Assembly (NCBI RefSeq): GCF_006494775.1
Contig: NZ_CP041146.1
Location: 4,960,001-5,024,000 of the forward strand
From: Nocardioides humi
Lineage (GTDB): Bacteria; Actinomycetota; Actinomycetes; Propionibacteriales; Nocardioidaceae
DNA length: 64,000 nt
Direction: 5' to 3'
Position 1 is the first letter of the stretch. Each line of letters starts with the position of its first letter. The notes under the pieces are model-generated. The model saw only the letters and a program-made list of their open reading frames with translations. It was not told the origin of the DNA and did not search any database. A program made the translations under genes and the position numbers. Positions 30,085 to 39,759 of the stretch are shown one piece after another.

Positions 30085-30390
30085 TCAGAGCGTGATGCTC
30101 GGCCGGGCGGCCAGCCCGAGGTCCTCGACGACCTCGAGCCGCTCGCACCACCACGACCGGGCGGTGTCGTGCGTGCCGGGGGCGAGCGCCGCCTCGAGCT
30201 CCGGTACGGCGGCTACGTCGGCCAGTTCCACGAGGACCGTGCAGCGGTCGTGGCCGGAGGCGAGCAGCCAGCGGCTGGTGACGAACCCGGGCAGGCGGCG
30301 CAGCCACGGCGCGACCTCGCCGCGCAGCCGGGCCAGCACCTCGTCGCTGCGGTCGGGGACCAGGACCAGGGTGGCCAGCAGCGTCGTCAT
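30085..30390 (-). CDS. ABM-type (antibiotic biosynthesis monooxygenase) domain protein
   Basis: A 101-residue single-domain protein that looks like the dimeric ABM fold: MTTLLATLVLVPDRSDEVLA then WLRRLPGFVTSRWLLASGH. Members act as heme oxygenases, quinol monooxygenases or have no known activity; no specific function can be assigned. ATG 30390 gives the standard domain start; an in-frame codon at 30444 would add 18 unrelated residues. Confidence 0.65.
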   Translation of the reverse strand: MTTLLATLVLVPDRSDEVLARLRGEVAPWLRRLPGFVTSRWLLASGHDRCTVLVELADVAAVPELEAALAPGTHDTARSWWCERLEVVEDLGLAARPSITL

Positions 30391-30544
30391 GGGTCCAGCC
30401 TCGGGCGTCGCCGGGTGCACTACATCCGTGGCGGCCACGGACACAAGAAGATTCGCGTGCCGGCCGATGACTTCCGTCGGTGGTCGGGGTCACAGTGGGG
30501 AGGACCAGTCGGTGCGGAGCCGGCGCGCAGTCGAGGAGGAAGCG

Positions 30545-31624
30545 ATGACGACGATCCTGATGGTGGGCACGCGCAAGGGCCTGTGGGTGGGCCGCTCCGA
30601 GGACCGGCGGGACTGGACGCTCACCGGGCCGCACCACGACATGGAGGAGGTCTACTCCTGCCTGGTCGACACCCGGGGTACGACGCCGCGGCTGTTCGCC
30701 GGCGCCTCGTCGAGCTGGCTCGGCCCCCAGCTGCGCTGGTCCGACGATCTGGGTGCGACCTGGCAGGAGACCCCGAACGGCGCGATCCGGTTCCCGGAGG
30801 GTGCCGGCGCCACGGTGGAGCGGATCTGGCAGATCGTGCCGGGCGTCGAGGACGGCGTGCTCCACGCCGGCACCGAGCCGGGCGCGGTCTTCACCTCCGA
30901 CGACGGCGGCGAGAGCTTCCGGCTGGAGGAGGGCCTGTGGAACCACCCGCACCGCGCCGAGTGGGGCGAGGGCTTCGGCGGCCAGGCGTTCCACACCGTG
31001 CTCCCGCACCCCGACGACGCCCGCTCGCTCACCGCCGCCATCTCGACCGGTGGCGTCTACCGCACCAGCGACGCCGGCGCGTCCTGGGAGCCGCGCAACC
31101 AGGGCATCCGCGCCGACTTCCTCCCCGAGGAGCAGCGGTACCCCGCGTTCGGCCAGTGCGTCCACAAGGTCACCCGCCACCCGCGCCGGCCCGAGCGGCT
31201 CTACGCCCAGAACCACGGCGGCGTCTACCGCTCCGACGACGAGGGCGGCTCCTGGACCTCCATCGGCGACGACCTGCCCAGCGACTTCGGGTTCCCCATC
31301 GTCGTCCACCCGCACCGGCCGGACACGATCTGGGTCTTCCCGCTCGGCGGCGGCGATCGGCGCTATCCGCCGCACGCGCAGGCGCGGGTGTGGCGCTCCG
31401 ACGACGCGGGCGAGTCCTGGACGGCGTACGGCGACGGGTTGCCCGACGCCTTCTACGTCGGCGTCATGCGCGACGCGATGTGCGTCGACGCGCACGACCC
31501 GGCCGGCCTCTACTTCGGTGCCCGCAACGGCTCGGTGTGGGCCTCGACCGACGACGGCGAGAGCTGGCGCCCGATCGCCGCGGACCTGCCCGACGTGATG
31601 TCGGTCAAGGCCGGATCGTTCTGA
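30545..31624 (+). CDS. WD40/YVTN/BNR-repeat glycosidase-like protein
   Basis: A 359-residue cytosolic beta-propeller of the sialidase/Vps10-like kind. It carries repeated Asp-box (BNR) motifs S-x-D-x-G-x-x-W: RSDDEGGSWTS, RSDDAGESWTA, STDDGESWRP, SDDLGATWQE, TSDAGASWEP. It starts MTTILMVGTRKGLWVGRS with AGGAGG just upstream. No signal peptide and no sialidase catalytic residues are obvious, so hydrolase activity is doubtful. It is followed within 15 bases by an SRPBCC gene, probably one transcript. Confidence 0.85.
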   Translation: MTTILMVGTRKGLWVGRSEDRRDWTLTGPHHDMEEVYSCLVDTRGTTPRLFAGASSSWLGPQLRWSDDLGATWQETPNGAIRFPEGAGATVERIWQIVPGVEDGVLHAGTEPGAVFTSDDGGESFRLEEGLWNHPHRAEWGEGFGGQAFHTVLPHPDDARSLTAAISTGGVYRTSDAGASWEPRNQGIRADFLPEEQRYPAFGQCVHKVTRHPRRPERLYAQNHGGVYRSDDEGGSWTSIGDDLPSDFGFPIVVHPHRPDTIWVFPLGGGDRRYPPHAQARVWRSDDAGESWTAYGDGLPDAFYVGVMRDAMCVDAHDPAGLYFGARNGSVWASTDDGESWRPIAADLPDVMSVKAGSF

Positions 31625-31638
31625 GTAGGCTGCGCGCC

Positions 31639-32094
31639 GTGCCCGCCTTCTCGCAGACCCACGAGACCACGATCGACGCCCCGGCCGCGACGGTGCACGG
31701 CCTCGTCTCCGACTTCCACGAGTGGATCCACTGGTCGCCGTGGGAGGGCCTCGACCCCGACCTGGAGCGCACGTACGACGGCGCGGGCGTCGGCGCGTCG
31801 TACCAGTGGTCGGGCAACAAGCAGGCCGGCGAGGGCCGGATGACCTTCACCTCCATCACGCCGGAGCAGGTCGTGGTCGACCTGGAGTTCCTCAAGCCGT
31901 TCAAGGCGCAGAACGTCGTGACCTTCGACCTCACCGCGGACGGCGACCGCACCCGGGTCGCCTGGACCATGAGCGGCCGGCGCAACCTGCTGTTCGCGGT
32001 CATGGGCAGGCTGTTCTTCGACAAGGCGATCGGCAAGGACTTCGACAAGGGCCTCGCGTCGCTCAGGTCCGTCGCGGAGGCGAAGCAGGCCTGA
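31639..32094 (+). CDS. SRPBCC-family protein
   Basis: A 151-residue START-like/polyketide-cyclase-like domain that binds a hydrophobic ligand. It starts at GTG 31639, shortly after the previous stop. Family features are the opening FSQTHETTIDAPAATVHGLV and the motif FHEWIHWSPWEGLDPDLERT, then long C-terminal helix DKAIGKDFDKGLASLR. No enzymatic residues can be assigned. It forms a probable two-gene operon with the BNR protein. Confidence 0.85.
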   Translation: MPAFSQTHETTIDAPAATVHGLVSDFHEWIHWSPWEGLDPDLERTYDGAGVGASYQWSGNKQAGEGRMTFTSITPEQVVVDLEFLKPFKAQNVVTFDLTADGDRTRVAWTMSGRRNLLFAVMGRLFFDKAIGKDFDKGLASLRSVAEAKQA

Positions 32095-32115
32095 GCTCCC
32101 CTCCTGTCGGGGAGC
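32095..32115. terminator. Hairpin upstream of ilvD
   Basis: Arms GCTCCCC (32095-32101) and GGGGAGC (32109-32115) with a 7-base loop, between the SRPBCC gene and ilvD. It may end the upstream operon; no U-tract. Confidence 0.5.
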
Positions 32116-32131
32116 GGCGTAGCCTTGAGGC

Positions 32132-33979
32132 ATGCCCACCCTCCGTTCCGCGACGTCCACCTCGGGCCGCAACATGGCCGGCGCGCGTGCCCTCTGGCGC
32201 GCGACCGGCATGACCGACTCGGACTTCGGCAAGCCGATCATCGCCATCGCGAACTCCTTCACCGAGTTCGTCCCCGGTCACGTCCACCTGCGTGATCTCG
32301 GCAAGATCGTCGCGGAGTCGGTCGTGGCCAACGGCGGCGTCGCGAAGGAGTTCAACACGATCGCCGTCGACGACGGCATCGCGATGGGCCACGGCGGCAT
32401 GCTCTACTCCCTGCCGAGCCGCGAGCTGATCGCCGACGCCGTGGAGTACATGGTCAACGCCCACTGCGCCGACGCGATCGTGTGCATCTCCAACTGCGAC
32501 AAGATCACCCCCGGCATGCTGCTCGCCGCGCTGCGGCTCAACGTCCCCGTGGTCTTCGTGTCCGGCGGTCCGATGGAGGCCGGCAAGACCACCGCGATCG
32601 AGGGCATCGTCCACTCCAAGCTCGACCTGGTCGACGCGATGGTCGCCTCCGCCAACGAGGCGGTCAGCGACGACCAGCTCGACGTCATCGAGCGCTCGGC
32701 CTGCCCGACCTGCGGCTCCTGCTCGGGCATGTTCACCGCCAACTCGATGAACTGCCTCACCGAGGCGATCGGCCTGTCGCTGCCGGGCAACGGCTCGACC
32801 CTGGCCACGCACGCCAAGCGCCGCGCGCTGTTCGAGGAGGCCGGCCGGGTCGTCATGGACCTGTGCCGCCGCTACTACGACGAGGACGACGACTCGGTCC
32901 TGCCGCGCAATATCGCCAACCGCTCGGCGTTCGAGAACGCCGTCGCCCTCGACGTCGCGATGGGCGGCTCCACCAACACCGTGCTGCACCTGCTGGCCGC
33001 CGCCCGCGAGGCCGAGCTCGACTTCGACGTCCACGACATCGACGCGATCTCGCGCCGGGTGCCCTGCCTGTCGAAGGTCGCGCCCAACTCCCCGAAGTTC
33101 CACATGGAGGACGTCCACCGCGCCGGCGGCATCCCCGCCCTGCTCGGCGAGCTGCGTCGCGGCGGCGCGCTCAAGGAGGACGTCCACTCCGTCCACGCGC
33201 CCGACCTCGACACCTGGCTCGGGAAGTGGGACATCCGCGGCGAGAGCCCGTCGGCCGAGGCCCTCGAGCTGTTCCAGGCCGCCCCGGGCGGGGTCCGCAC
33301 GACCGAGCCGTTCTCGACCGAGAACCGCTGGGGCACGCTCGACACCGACGCCGCCGAGGGCTGCATCCGCGACGTCGAGCACGCCTACTCCGCCGACGGC
33401 GGCCTGGCCGTGCTGACCGGCAACATCGCCGCCGACGGCTGCGTCGTCAAGAGCGCCGGCGTGCCGGAGGAGTGCCACACCTTCCACGGCACCGCGGTCG
33501 TCTTCGAGTCCCAGGAGGCCGCCGTCGAGGGCATCCTCGGCAAGAAGGTCGAGGAGGGCCACGTCGTGGTCATCCGCTACGAGGGCCCCAAGGGCGGCCC
33601 GGGCATGCAGGAGATGCTCTACCCGACGGCCTTCCTCAAGGGTCGCGGCCTGGGCCAGAAGTGCGCGCTGATCACCGACGGCCGCTTCTCCGGCGGCACC
33701 AGCGGCCTGTCCATCGGGCACATCTCGCCCGAGGCGGCCGGCGGCGGCCTGATCGCGCTCGTCGAGGACGGCGACCCGATCTCGATCGACATCCCCCACC
33801 GGACCATCCACCTCGACGTCGACGAGCACACGCTGTCCGAGCGCCGGGTCCTGCAGGAGAAGCGCGACAAGCCCTACACCCCGCTCGACCGCCAGCGCAC
33901 GGTCTCCGCAGCGCTCCGCGCGTACGCCTCGATGGCCACCGCGGCCTCCGACGGCGCCTACCGCCGTGTCCCCGACTGA
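32132..33979 (+). CDS. ilvD: Dihydroxy-acid dehydratase IlvD
   Basis: Dehydrates 2,3-dihydroxy-isovalerate and -methylvalerate in valine, leucine and isoleucine synthesis, using an Fe-S cluster. The 615-residue protein has the expected Cys motifs [12 protein letters not shown] and [16 protein letters not shown]. The C-terminal substrate region is [19 protein letters not shown]. It is apart from ilvBNC (about 9 kb further on) and has its own upstream region, with TGAGG before the ATG. No attenuator is visible here. Confidence 0.97.
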   Translation: MPTLRSATSTSGRNMAGARALWRATGMTDSDFGKPIIAIANSFTEFVPGHVHLRDLGKIVAESVVANGGVAKEFNTIAVDDGIAMGHGGMLYSLPSRELIADAVEYMVNAHCADAIVCISNCDKITPGMLLAALRLNVPVVFVSGGPMEAGKTTAIEGIVHSKLDLVDAMVASANEAVSDDQLDVIERSACPTCGSCSGMFTANSMNCLTEAIGLSLPGNGSTLATHAKRRALFEEAGRVVMDLCRRYYDEDDDSVLPRNIANRSAFENAVALDVAMGGSTNTVLHLLAAAREAELDFDVHDIDAISRRVPCLSKVAPNSPKFHMEDVHRAGGIPALLGELRRGGALKEDVHSVHAPDLDTWLGKWDIRGESPSAEALELFQAAPGGVRTTEPFSTENRWGTLDTDAAEGCIRDVEHAYSADGGLAVLTGNIAADGCVVKSAGVPEECHTFHGTAVVFESQEAAVEGILGKKVEEGHVVVIRYEGPKGGPGMQEMLYPTAFLKGRGLGQKCALITDGRFSGGTSGLSIGHISPEAAGGGLIALVEDGDPISIDIPHRTIHLDVDEHTLSERRVLQEKRDKPYTPLDRQRTVSAALRAYASMATAASDGAYRRVPD

Positions 33980-33998
33980 CCGGCGCTGATCGGCCGCC

Positions 33999-34964
33999 AT
34001 GGGGAAGATCCACGCACGGGTGGAGGGACGCCTGCGCTCGTTCGTCGAGCGCCAGCACGTGTTCTTCGTCGGCACGGCGCCGCTGGCCGGCGACGGCCAC
34101 GTCAACGTGTCCCCGCGCGGCGTCCCCGGCAGCTTCGGGATGCTCGACGAGCACACGTTCGCCTGGGTGGACACCTCCGGCAGCGGCAGCGAGACCATCG
34201 CGCACCTGCGGGAGAACGGCCGGATCGTCGTGATGTTCTGCGCCTTCGAGGGCCCGCCCAACATCCTCCGGTTCCACGGCCGCGGCCGGGCGGTGACCAT
34301 CTACGACGAGGAGTACGCCGGGTTCGCGGGCCGCTTCGACGACGTACCCGGCGCGCGGGCGGTGATCGTGGTCGACATCGAGCGGATCTCCGACGCGTGC
34401 GGCTACGGCGTGCCCCTCATGGAGTACGCCGGCGAGCGGGATCTCCTGCCGCGCTACTTCCGCCGCAAGGGCGTCGAGGGCTCGGCCGACTACCGGCGCC
34501 GCAAGAACCGCACCAGCATCGACGGCCTGCCCGCCTACGACTACGACCCGCTCGACGAGTGGGCGACGCGCCAGGGGCTGGACCGGATCCGGGCGCGGCT
34601 GGCCGCCCAGATCGACGGCTGGGCCGAGCCCGCGTCGTACGCCCTCGCCCTCGACGGCGTGATCGGCCACGTCGACGGGCCCGGCGGGCCGCGCCGGCTG
34701 CCGGCCGTCGTCCTGGCGACCGTGCTCAAGCACGACGGCTCCACGGCGACCCTCGACGTCAGCCGCCAGCAGCTCGACGAGGCGATCACCGCGCTCGCGC
34801 CGGCCACCGCGTGCACCGCGGTCGACCACCCGGACCTCGCCGCCTGGCGGGCGCTGCGCGACGCCCACGACGAGCGCGGCGGCGCGATCGCCGCGGTGTT
34901 CGTCGGCGACGCCGCCGATCCGGTGACGTCGCCGATCGACGCCGACCTGCGGGGCCGCTGGTGA
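33999..34964 (+). CDS. Pyridoxamine 5'-phosphate oxidase family protein
   Basis: A 321-residue protein whose N-terminal half is an FMN-binding split-barrel: VERQHVFFVGTAPLAGDGHV, NVSPRG, then GSGSETIAHLRENGRIVVMF, typical of the PNPOx-like group rather than true PdxH. The C-terminal half (DGWAEPASYALALDG onward) has no domain I know. A link to flavin or F420 redox is possible but unproven. It lies 19 bases after ilvD and overlaps the next gene's GTG start. Confidence 0.85.
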   Translation: MGKIHARVEGRLRSFVERQHVFFVGTAPLAGDGHVNVSPRGVPGSFGMLDEHTFAWVDTSGSGSETIAHLRENGRIVVMFCAFEGPPNILRFHGRGRAVTIYDEEYAGFAGRFDDVPGARAVIVVDIERISDACGYGVPLMEYAGERDLLPRYFRRKGVEGSADYRRRKNRTSIDGLPAYDYDPLDEWATRQGLDRIRARLAAQIDGWAEPASYALALDGVIGHVDGPGGPRRLPAVVLATVLKHDGSTATLDVSRQQLDEAITALAPATACTAVDHPDLAAWRALRDAHDERGGAIAAVFVGDAADPVTSPIDADLRGRW

Positions 34965-35944
34965 CTCCTCCGCACCGCCTGGCCGCGGTCGTCATCCTCG
35001 GGATGGCGCTGCTGCTCGCCGCCTTCACCGACCCGGGCCACGGCGCGCGCGACGACTCCGGCGTGCTGCGCCCACTGACCGCGCCCGTCCCGAGCCGGGC
35101 CGCCGAGCCGCCGCCGGCGCCCGACCCGGCCCCGGCGCCTGCGCCGGCCGCGCCTACCGCGACGCCGCGCTGGCAGGCCGAGCCGGTGCTCCCGGACCGC
35201 GGGATGCTCATCGCCTACTACGGCACTCCCGGCACCGGGGCGCTCGGCGTCCTGGGGGAGACCTCGCCCACGAAGGCGTTCAAGCGGCTCAAGCGCGCCG
35301 CCCGGCCCTTCAAGCGTCCCGGGCGGCCGGTGCGCCCGGTGTTCGAGCTGATCGTCACCATCGCCGACGCCCATCCCGGCAAGGACGGCGACTTCAGCCA
35401 CGACGTCAAGAAGAAGCACGTCCGCCGGTACGTCGACGCCGCCCGCGAGCTCGGCGCGCTCCTCGTGCTCGACATCCAGACCGGCCGCTCGGACTTCCTG
35501 ACGGTCGCCCAGCGCTGGTCGTGGGCCCTCGAGCAGCCGCACGTCGGCCTGGCCATCGACCCGGAGTGGCGGATGCGGCGCCACCAGGTCCCCGGCCGGG
35601 TGATCGGCAGCGTCGGCGCCGGCGAGGTCAACCGCACCAGCAGGTGGCTGTCCCGGCTGGTCGTCGAGCACGACCTGCCGGAGAAGCTGTTCGTCGTCCA
35701 CCAGTTTCGGAACTCGATGGTGCGCCACATCGGGCGGATCAAGCCCCGCGACGGCCTCCAGCTGGTCCAGCACGTCGACGGCTTCGGCACCCGCGGCCAG
35801 AAGCTCGACACCTACCGCGCCGTCGCGCGCCCGGACATCTTCGCGATGGGGTTCAAGCTGTTCTACGACGAGGACGTCCGGCTGATGGGCGCCAAGGCGG
35901 TCCACAAGATCCGGCCGCGCGTCCGCTTCGTGTCGTACCAGTGA
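34961..35944 (+). CDS. Secreted hypothetical protein, TIM-barrel-like
   Basis: A 327-residue exported protein. It has an N-terminal hydrophobic signal (LAAVVILGMALLLAAF), a Pro/Ala-rich linker (PPPAPDPAPAPAPAAP), then a globular part that reads like alternating strands and helices: MLIAYYGTPGTGALGVLGET, ELGALLVLDIQTGRSD, LAIDPEWRM, LFVVHQFRNSM, LVQHVDGFG. Asp/Glu at strand ends suggest a TIM-barrel hydrolase, but no family is recognised with confidence. GTG 34961 overlaps the previous stop. Confidence 0.75.
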   Translation: MTPPHRLAAVVILGMALLLAAFTDPGHGARDDSGVLRPLTAPVPSRAAEPPPAPDPAPAPAPAAPTATPRWQAEPVLPDRGMLIAYYGTPGTGALGVLGETSPTKAFKRLKRAARPFKRPGRPVRPVFELIVTIADAHPGKDGDFSHDVKKKHVRRYVDAARELGALLVLDIQTGRSDFLTVAQRWSWALEQPHVGLAIDPEWRMRRHQVPGRVIGSVGAGEVNRTSRWLSRLVVEHDLPEKLFVVHQFRNSMVRHIGRIKPRDGLQLVQHVDGFGTRGQKLDTYRAVARPDIFAMGFKLFYDEDVRLMGAKAVHKIRPRVRFVSYQ

Positions 35945-35966
35945 CCGACCGGCTGAGGGGATCGCG

Positions 35967-36680
35967 ATGGCCCAGGTGAACGAGCACGGCCAGGCGGTCG
36001 GCGACCCGGTCCCCGGCTGGGAGCCGCGGCCCTGGCCGGAGCCGGTCGTGCTCGAGGGCCGGTATGTCACCGTCGAGCCGCTGACCTCGGCCCGCTACGC
36101 CGACCTCTTCGCCGCGACCTGCGGGCCCGGCGACGCGGACCTGTGGACCTACCGGCCGATCCCGAGGCCGGGCTCCCTCGCCGAGCTGTGGATGCACCTC
36201 GCGGCCCACCTCGACGACCCCGCGATGGCGACCTTCGCGCTCGTGCCGCTGGAGGGCGCGGCGGCGGGCGCGGCGGCCGGCCTCGCGTCGTACCAGAGGA
36301 TCGAGCCGGCCCACGGCCAGGTCGAGGTCGCCGGCGTCCTCCTCGGCCGGGTCCTGCAGCGCACCCGCGCCGCGACCGAGGCCCTCCACCTGCTGATGCG
36401 GCACGCCTTCGACGACCTCGGCTACCGGCGCTTCGAGTGGAAGTGCGACAGCCTCAACGAGCCCTCCCGGCGCGCGGCGCTGCGGCTCGGGTTCATCGAG
36501 GAGGGCCGCTTCCGCCACCACATGGTCACCCAGGGCCGCAACCGCGACACCGACTGGTTCTCGGTCACCGACGCCGAGTGGCCGCGCGTCCGCGCGGCCC
36601 ACGAGCGGTGGCTGGACCCGGGCAACTTCGACGACGCCGGGTGGCAGCGCGCCTCGCTGGGCGCGCTCACGTCCTCCTAG
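35967..36680 (+). CDS. GNAT-family N-acetyltransferase
   Basis: A 237-residue acetyltransferase of the RimJ/RimL-like group. It shows VTVEPLTSARYADLFAA, the substrate region VLLGRVLQRTRAATEALHLL, and the acetyl-CoA/late-strand region RFEWKCDSLNEPSRRAALRL followed by GFIEEGRFRHHMV. Substrate unknown; either protein N-termini or a small amine. It is convergent with the SGNH hydrolase gene and the two stop codons overlap by four bases. Confidence 0.9.
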   Translation: MAQVNEHGQAVGDPVPGWEPRPWPEPVVLEGRYVTVEPLTSARYADLFAATCGPGDADLWTYRPIPRPGSLAELWMHLAAHLDDPAMATFALVPLEGAAAGAAAGLASYQRIEPAHGQVEVAGVLLGRVLQRTRAATEALHLLMRHAFDDLGYRRFEWKCDSLNEPSRRAALRLGFIEEGRFRHHMVTQGRNRDTDWFSVTDAEWPRVRAAHERWLDPGNFDDAGWQRASLGALTSS

Positions 36681-37684
36681 CGACCGAGGACCTGCAGCAC
36701 CGACTCCGCCTGCGCCCGGGCCCCGGCGGAGTTGGGGTGTGCGGGGACGGCGACCGCGAGGCCGTTGAGGGAGATCACGCCCAGCCCCTCGACGTACCTC
36801 GTCAGCGGGCCGGTGCACACGTGGTGGCCGGTGCTGAGCGGGTGGGTGTCGACCAGCTCCGCGCCGCCGCGCTGCGCCGCCCGGGCCAGCATGGCGTTGA
36901 GCTGCGCGAAGACCCCGTGCAGGTAGGCCATGTCGGCGTTGGTGATCGGCACGACCGGCCAGCAGCCCCGCTCCGGGATGGCGTCGAGGTAGTTGACCAG
37001 CAGCACCCGCGCGTGCGGCGAGCGGCGGCGGATCTCCTGCAGCGCCGCCACCACCTTGTCCTCGGAGGCGACGATGTTCTCGGCCAGCTGATCCACGCCG
37101 CCGCGGGTGAACCGCTGCTTGCACGCGCCCAGCGGCGGCTGGGAGACGTCGATCAGCGGCAGCACGTCGGGCAGCGGCAGCGCGGGCGCGGGAATGCCGA
37201 TCGGCGAGAGCGAGATGCACGACATCGCACCGCTGGCGATGCCGGCGTCGTTGCCCCCGATGCCGACCGTCACGAGGTCGGTGGTCGGCGTGAGCCGGTC
37301 GAACTGCGGGGCGTTGACGCCCCCGAGCGGCAGCCGCTGCGGCTGCGTGAAGTGATCGGTGGTCGCCGACCCGCAGGTCGCGTCCCGGAAGGTCGCGACG
37401 CCGAGCCGCTTCGCGACCAGCTTCGGGTAGTTGCTGTGCGACTGCGCGCAGTCGATCGGCACGTGGGTCGCGTCGGGCAGGCCGTCCTTGTCCAGGAAGA
37501 CCACGTCCGCCGACCACGAGTCGCCCAGCGCGACGTACTCGTCGTAGGCCGGCTCGGCGGCGGCTGGTTCGGCGGCGGCCGGGGCGGCGTGTGTCGGAGC
37601 CTGGACGGCGACGGCGAGCGCCGGGGCGGCCAGGGACAGGAGGCCGAGCAGGGTGGAGGTACGACGAGGGAGCATGCTCTCCAC
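36677..37684 (-). CDS. Secreted SGNH/GDSL hydrolase
   Basis: Exported esterase/lipase of the SGNH fold. The 335-residue protein has a signal peptide (LLGLLSLAAPALAVAVQAP). Catalytic blocks are GDSWS (nucleophile Ser, block I), VGIGGNDAG (block III Asn) and VDTHPLSTGHHVC (Asp-x-x-His, block V). Resembles secreted actinobacterial lipases. The start may be either of two in-frame ATGs at 37684 or 37675. Confidence 0.92.
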   Translation of the reverse strand: MESMLPRRTSTLLGLLSLAAPALAVAVQAPTHAAPAAAEPAAAEPAYDEYVALGDSWSADVVFLDKDGLPDATHVPIDCAQSHSNYPKLVAKRLGVATFRDATCGSATTDHFTQPQRLPLGGVNAPQFDRLTPTTDLVTVGIGGNDAGIASGAMSCISLSPIGIPAPALPLPDVLPLIDVSQPPLGACKQRFTRGGVDQLAENIVASEDKVVAALQEIRRRSPHARVLLVNYLDAIPERGCWPVVPITNADMAYLHGVFAQLNAMLARAAQRGGAELVDTHPLSTGHHVCTGPLTRYVEGLGVISLNGLAVAVPAHPNSAGARAQAESVLQVLGR

Positions 37685-37748
37685 AACGAGCGGATGTGAC
37701 AGCGGTCACTCCCGCCCTCGTGTCGGAGGGGCGTGCTTGGCTCCCTCC

Positions 37749-38165
37749 ATGGACCAGCGGATCAGCTTCATCACCCTCGCCGTGGCCGACCTCGACGCCA
37801 CCCGCCGCTTCTACCGCGACGGGCTCGGGTGGACGCCGGAGCTCGACGTGCCCGGCGAGGTGCTGATGTTCCGGGCCGGTCAGCACCTCGTGCTGTCGCT
37901 GTGGGAGCGCAGCCACTTCGAGGCCGAGGTCGGTGCCACCATGACCGGGCCGGGCGTCGCACCGCTGACGATCGCCCACAACCTGTCCACGGCCGAGGGC
38001 GTCGACGAGGTGCTGGCGACGGCCCGGTCCGCCGGCGCGGCGGTCGTGCAGCCGGCCGAGCAGCGCGACTGGGGCGGCTACTCCGGCTACTTCGCCGACC
38101 CCGACGGCTACCGGTGGGAGATCGCCTACAACCCCGGCCCGGTGGGGGAGGTGGTGCTTCCGTGA
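37749..38165 (+). CDS. VOC-family (glyoxalase-like) protein
   Basis: A 138-residue vicinal oxygen chelate domain: ISFITLAVADLDATRRFYRD, GLGWTPELD, and the C-terminal SGYFADPDGYRWEIAYNPG. Function could be dioxygenase, isomerase or resistance-type binding; nothing in context decides. ATG 37749 was chosen for the canonical first strand. Divergent from the SGNH hydrolase gene. Confidence 0.88.
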   Translation: MDQRISFITLAVADLDATRRFYRDGLGWTPELDVPGEVLMFRAGQHLVLSLWERSHFEAEVGATMTGPGVAPLTIAHNLSTAEGVDEVLATARSAGAAVVQPAEQRDWGGYSGYFADPDGYRWEIAYNPGPVGEVVLP

Positions 38166-38226
38166 GCTGACCTTCGGAGGCGGCCCTCCGGCTCTCCTGC
38201 TTTCCGGCTCTCCGGGCCCTGCGGAC

Positions 38227-39086
38227 TCAGGGGCGGGGGGATCCGAGATCGGGGCGCTCGGTGCCGAGCAGGTCGCTGGCCAGCGGGCGACCGGCGGTGT
38301 CGAAGGCCCGTGTCTCGAGGACGATCCCGTCGAGGGGGAGCTCGGTGTCGGCCCAGGCCGCGACGTAGACGTAGCCGTCGCTGGGGACCGCGCTGCGCCA
38401 GGTGCCGGGAGCGGTCGCGGTGCCGACCCGCATCTCCACCCGGCCGACGGCGGGGTCGACGCGGTACGACCGGTCGACGCCGAGGTCGGTGACCACCCCG
38501 GGGCGGTCGAGCGGGGTCGCGTAGCTCCACCCGCCCGCGTCGACGCTCGTCAGCGGCCGGTCGGCGCTCGGCTGCTCGACCACCGACTTCGACTGCGGTC
38601 CGGCGACCATCGACCCGTCCGTGCCGTAGGCGGCGTCGCGGCACAGGTACTCCGTGCCCGTCGCCGCGTCCCGGGCGAGGACGACCGCGACCGCTCCGCT
38701 GCCGGTGCGGGCCTCCTGGGTGAAGACCGGGGCGTAGCGGCCGGCGTCGAAACCCATCGACCGGGCGCAGTGGTCGATCACCCGCTGGGCCGCACCCGGC
38801 GACAGCGGGCCACCGCCGATGTCGTCGACGGGGGTGGTCGGTGTGGTGGTCGCGGTGGGCACGGTGGTGGTCGCGGCGGGACGGGGGCGGGAGCCGTCGC
38901 CCCCAGGAGCACCGCGCTCCCGGTCGCGATCACGCCGACGGCGGCGGCCGCCGCCAGCGGCAGCTGCCACGCCGGACGCGGCCGTCGGGGCGCGGGCGCG
39001 GCGGACAGGACCTCGCGGAGGATCTCGTCGCGGCGTGCCGGAGCGAGCGTGGGACGGGGTACGTCGTGGGGGCTGAGCGGGTTCAT
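38227..39086 (-). CDS. Probable anti-sigma factor, membrane protein (one frame break)
   Basis: Likely partner of the ECF sigma factor encoded just upstream. It starts at ATG 39086, overlapping the sigma stop (ATGA) with AGGAGGAG before it. A cytosolic N-terminus (RPTLAPARRDEILREVLSAA) is followed by one membrane helix (LPLAAAAAVGVIATGSAVLL). After a lost base in the five-G run at 38883-38887 come a Thr/Pro linker and an extracytoplasmic domain (PGAAQRVIDHCARSMGF onward). Adding one base gives 286 residues. No zinc-binding anti-sigma motif is visible, so its role rests on position and topology. Confidence 0.72.
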
Positions 39087-39703
39087 CGACGCTCCTCCTG
39101 TTCGGTCGGTTCGGTCGGTTCGGTCGGTTCGGTCGGTTCGGTCGGGGCGAGCACGGCGCCGAGCCGCGTGCGGGCGCGGGAGACCCGGGACTTCACGGTG
39201 CCCTCGGCCACGCCGAGGACGTGGGCGGCCTCGGCGATCGAGAGCTCCTCCCAGACGACCAGCTCCACGGCCTCCCGCTGCCCGCTCGGCAGGCCGGCCA
39301 GGGCCCGGCGCACGTCGGCCATGCGCCGCTCGTCGTCGACCCGGCGGGCCACGTCGTCGGCGTGGTCCTCCTCGTGACGGCCGGGCTCGTGCTGCTCGAT
39401 GCGGTCCCGCAGCACCCGGAGCCGCCGCGCCGACCGGCTCAGGTTGCGGCACTCGTTGGCCGCGATCCGCAGCAGCAGCGGTCGTGCGGTAGGGAGCTCG
39501 AGGCGGGGCAGTCGTCCCTCGGTCGCCTGCCGCCAGACGGTGGTGAACGCCGCCTGGACGACGTCCTCCGCGCCGCCGGTCGACGCCGTACGACGGAAGG
39601 CGAAGCGGAAGACCGCGTCGACATGCCGCTCGTAGAGCGTCGCCAGCGCGGCGGCGTCGCCCCGGCGCAGGAGCTCCCAGTGATCGGTGTCGGCACCGTC
39701 CAC
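39083..39703 (-). CDS. ECF-subfamily RNA polymerase sigma factor
   Basis: Alternative sigma factor, about 206 residues. Region 2: TLYERHVDAVFRFAFRR and DVVQAAFTTVWRQ; region 4: LPSGQREAVELVVWEELSIA followed by GVAEGTVKSRVSRARTRL. It ends in a Thr-Glu-Pro repeat tail coded by five perfect 9-bp tandem units. GTG 39703 was chosen because GAAGGAG lies five bases before it; an ORF extension to 39763 has only low-complexity Pro. It is co-translated with the downstream putative anti-sigma gene. Confidence 0.9.
   Translation of the reverse strand: MDGADTDHWELLRRGDAAALATLYERHVDAVFRFAFRRTASTGGAEDVVQAAFTTVWRQATEGRLPRLELPTARPLLLRIAANECRNLSRSARRLRVLRDRIEQHEPGRHEEDHADDVARRVDDERRMADVRRALAGLPSGQREAVELVVWEELSIAEAAHVLGVAEGTVKSRVSRARTRLGAVLAPTEPTEPTEPTEPTEQEERR
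39101..39145. repeat. Five perfect 9-bp tandem repeats at the end of the sigma gene
   Basis: TTCGGTCGG is repeated exactly five times (39101-39145). On the minus strand it encodes a Thr-Glu-Pro tail. Unit length is a multiple of three, so copy-number change would lengthen or shorten the tail without shifting frame. Confidence 0.95.
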
Positions 39704-39759
39704 GAGGACTCCTTCGGAGGTCGGCGGTGGGCACATCGGCGGGGTGCGGGTCGGCGGGC

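Noticed and set aside
30545..31624. Sialidase
   Set aside because: Asp-box repeats are present, but no signal peptide, no Arg triad or FRIP motif recognised.
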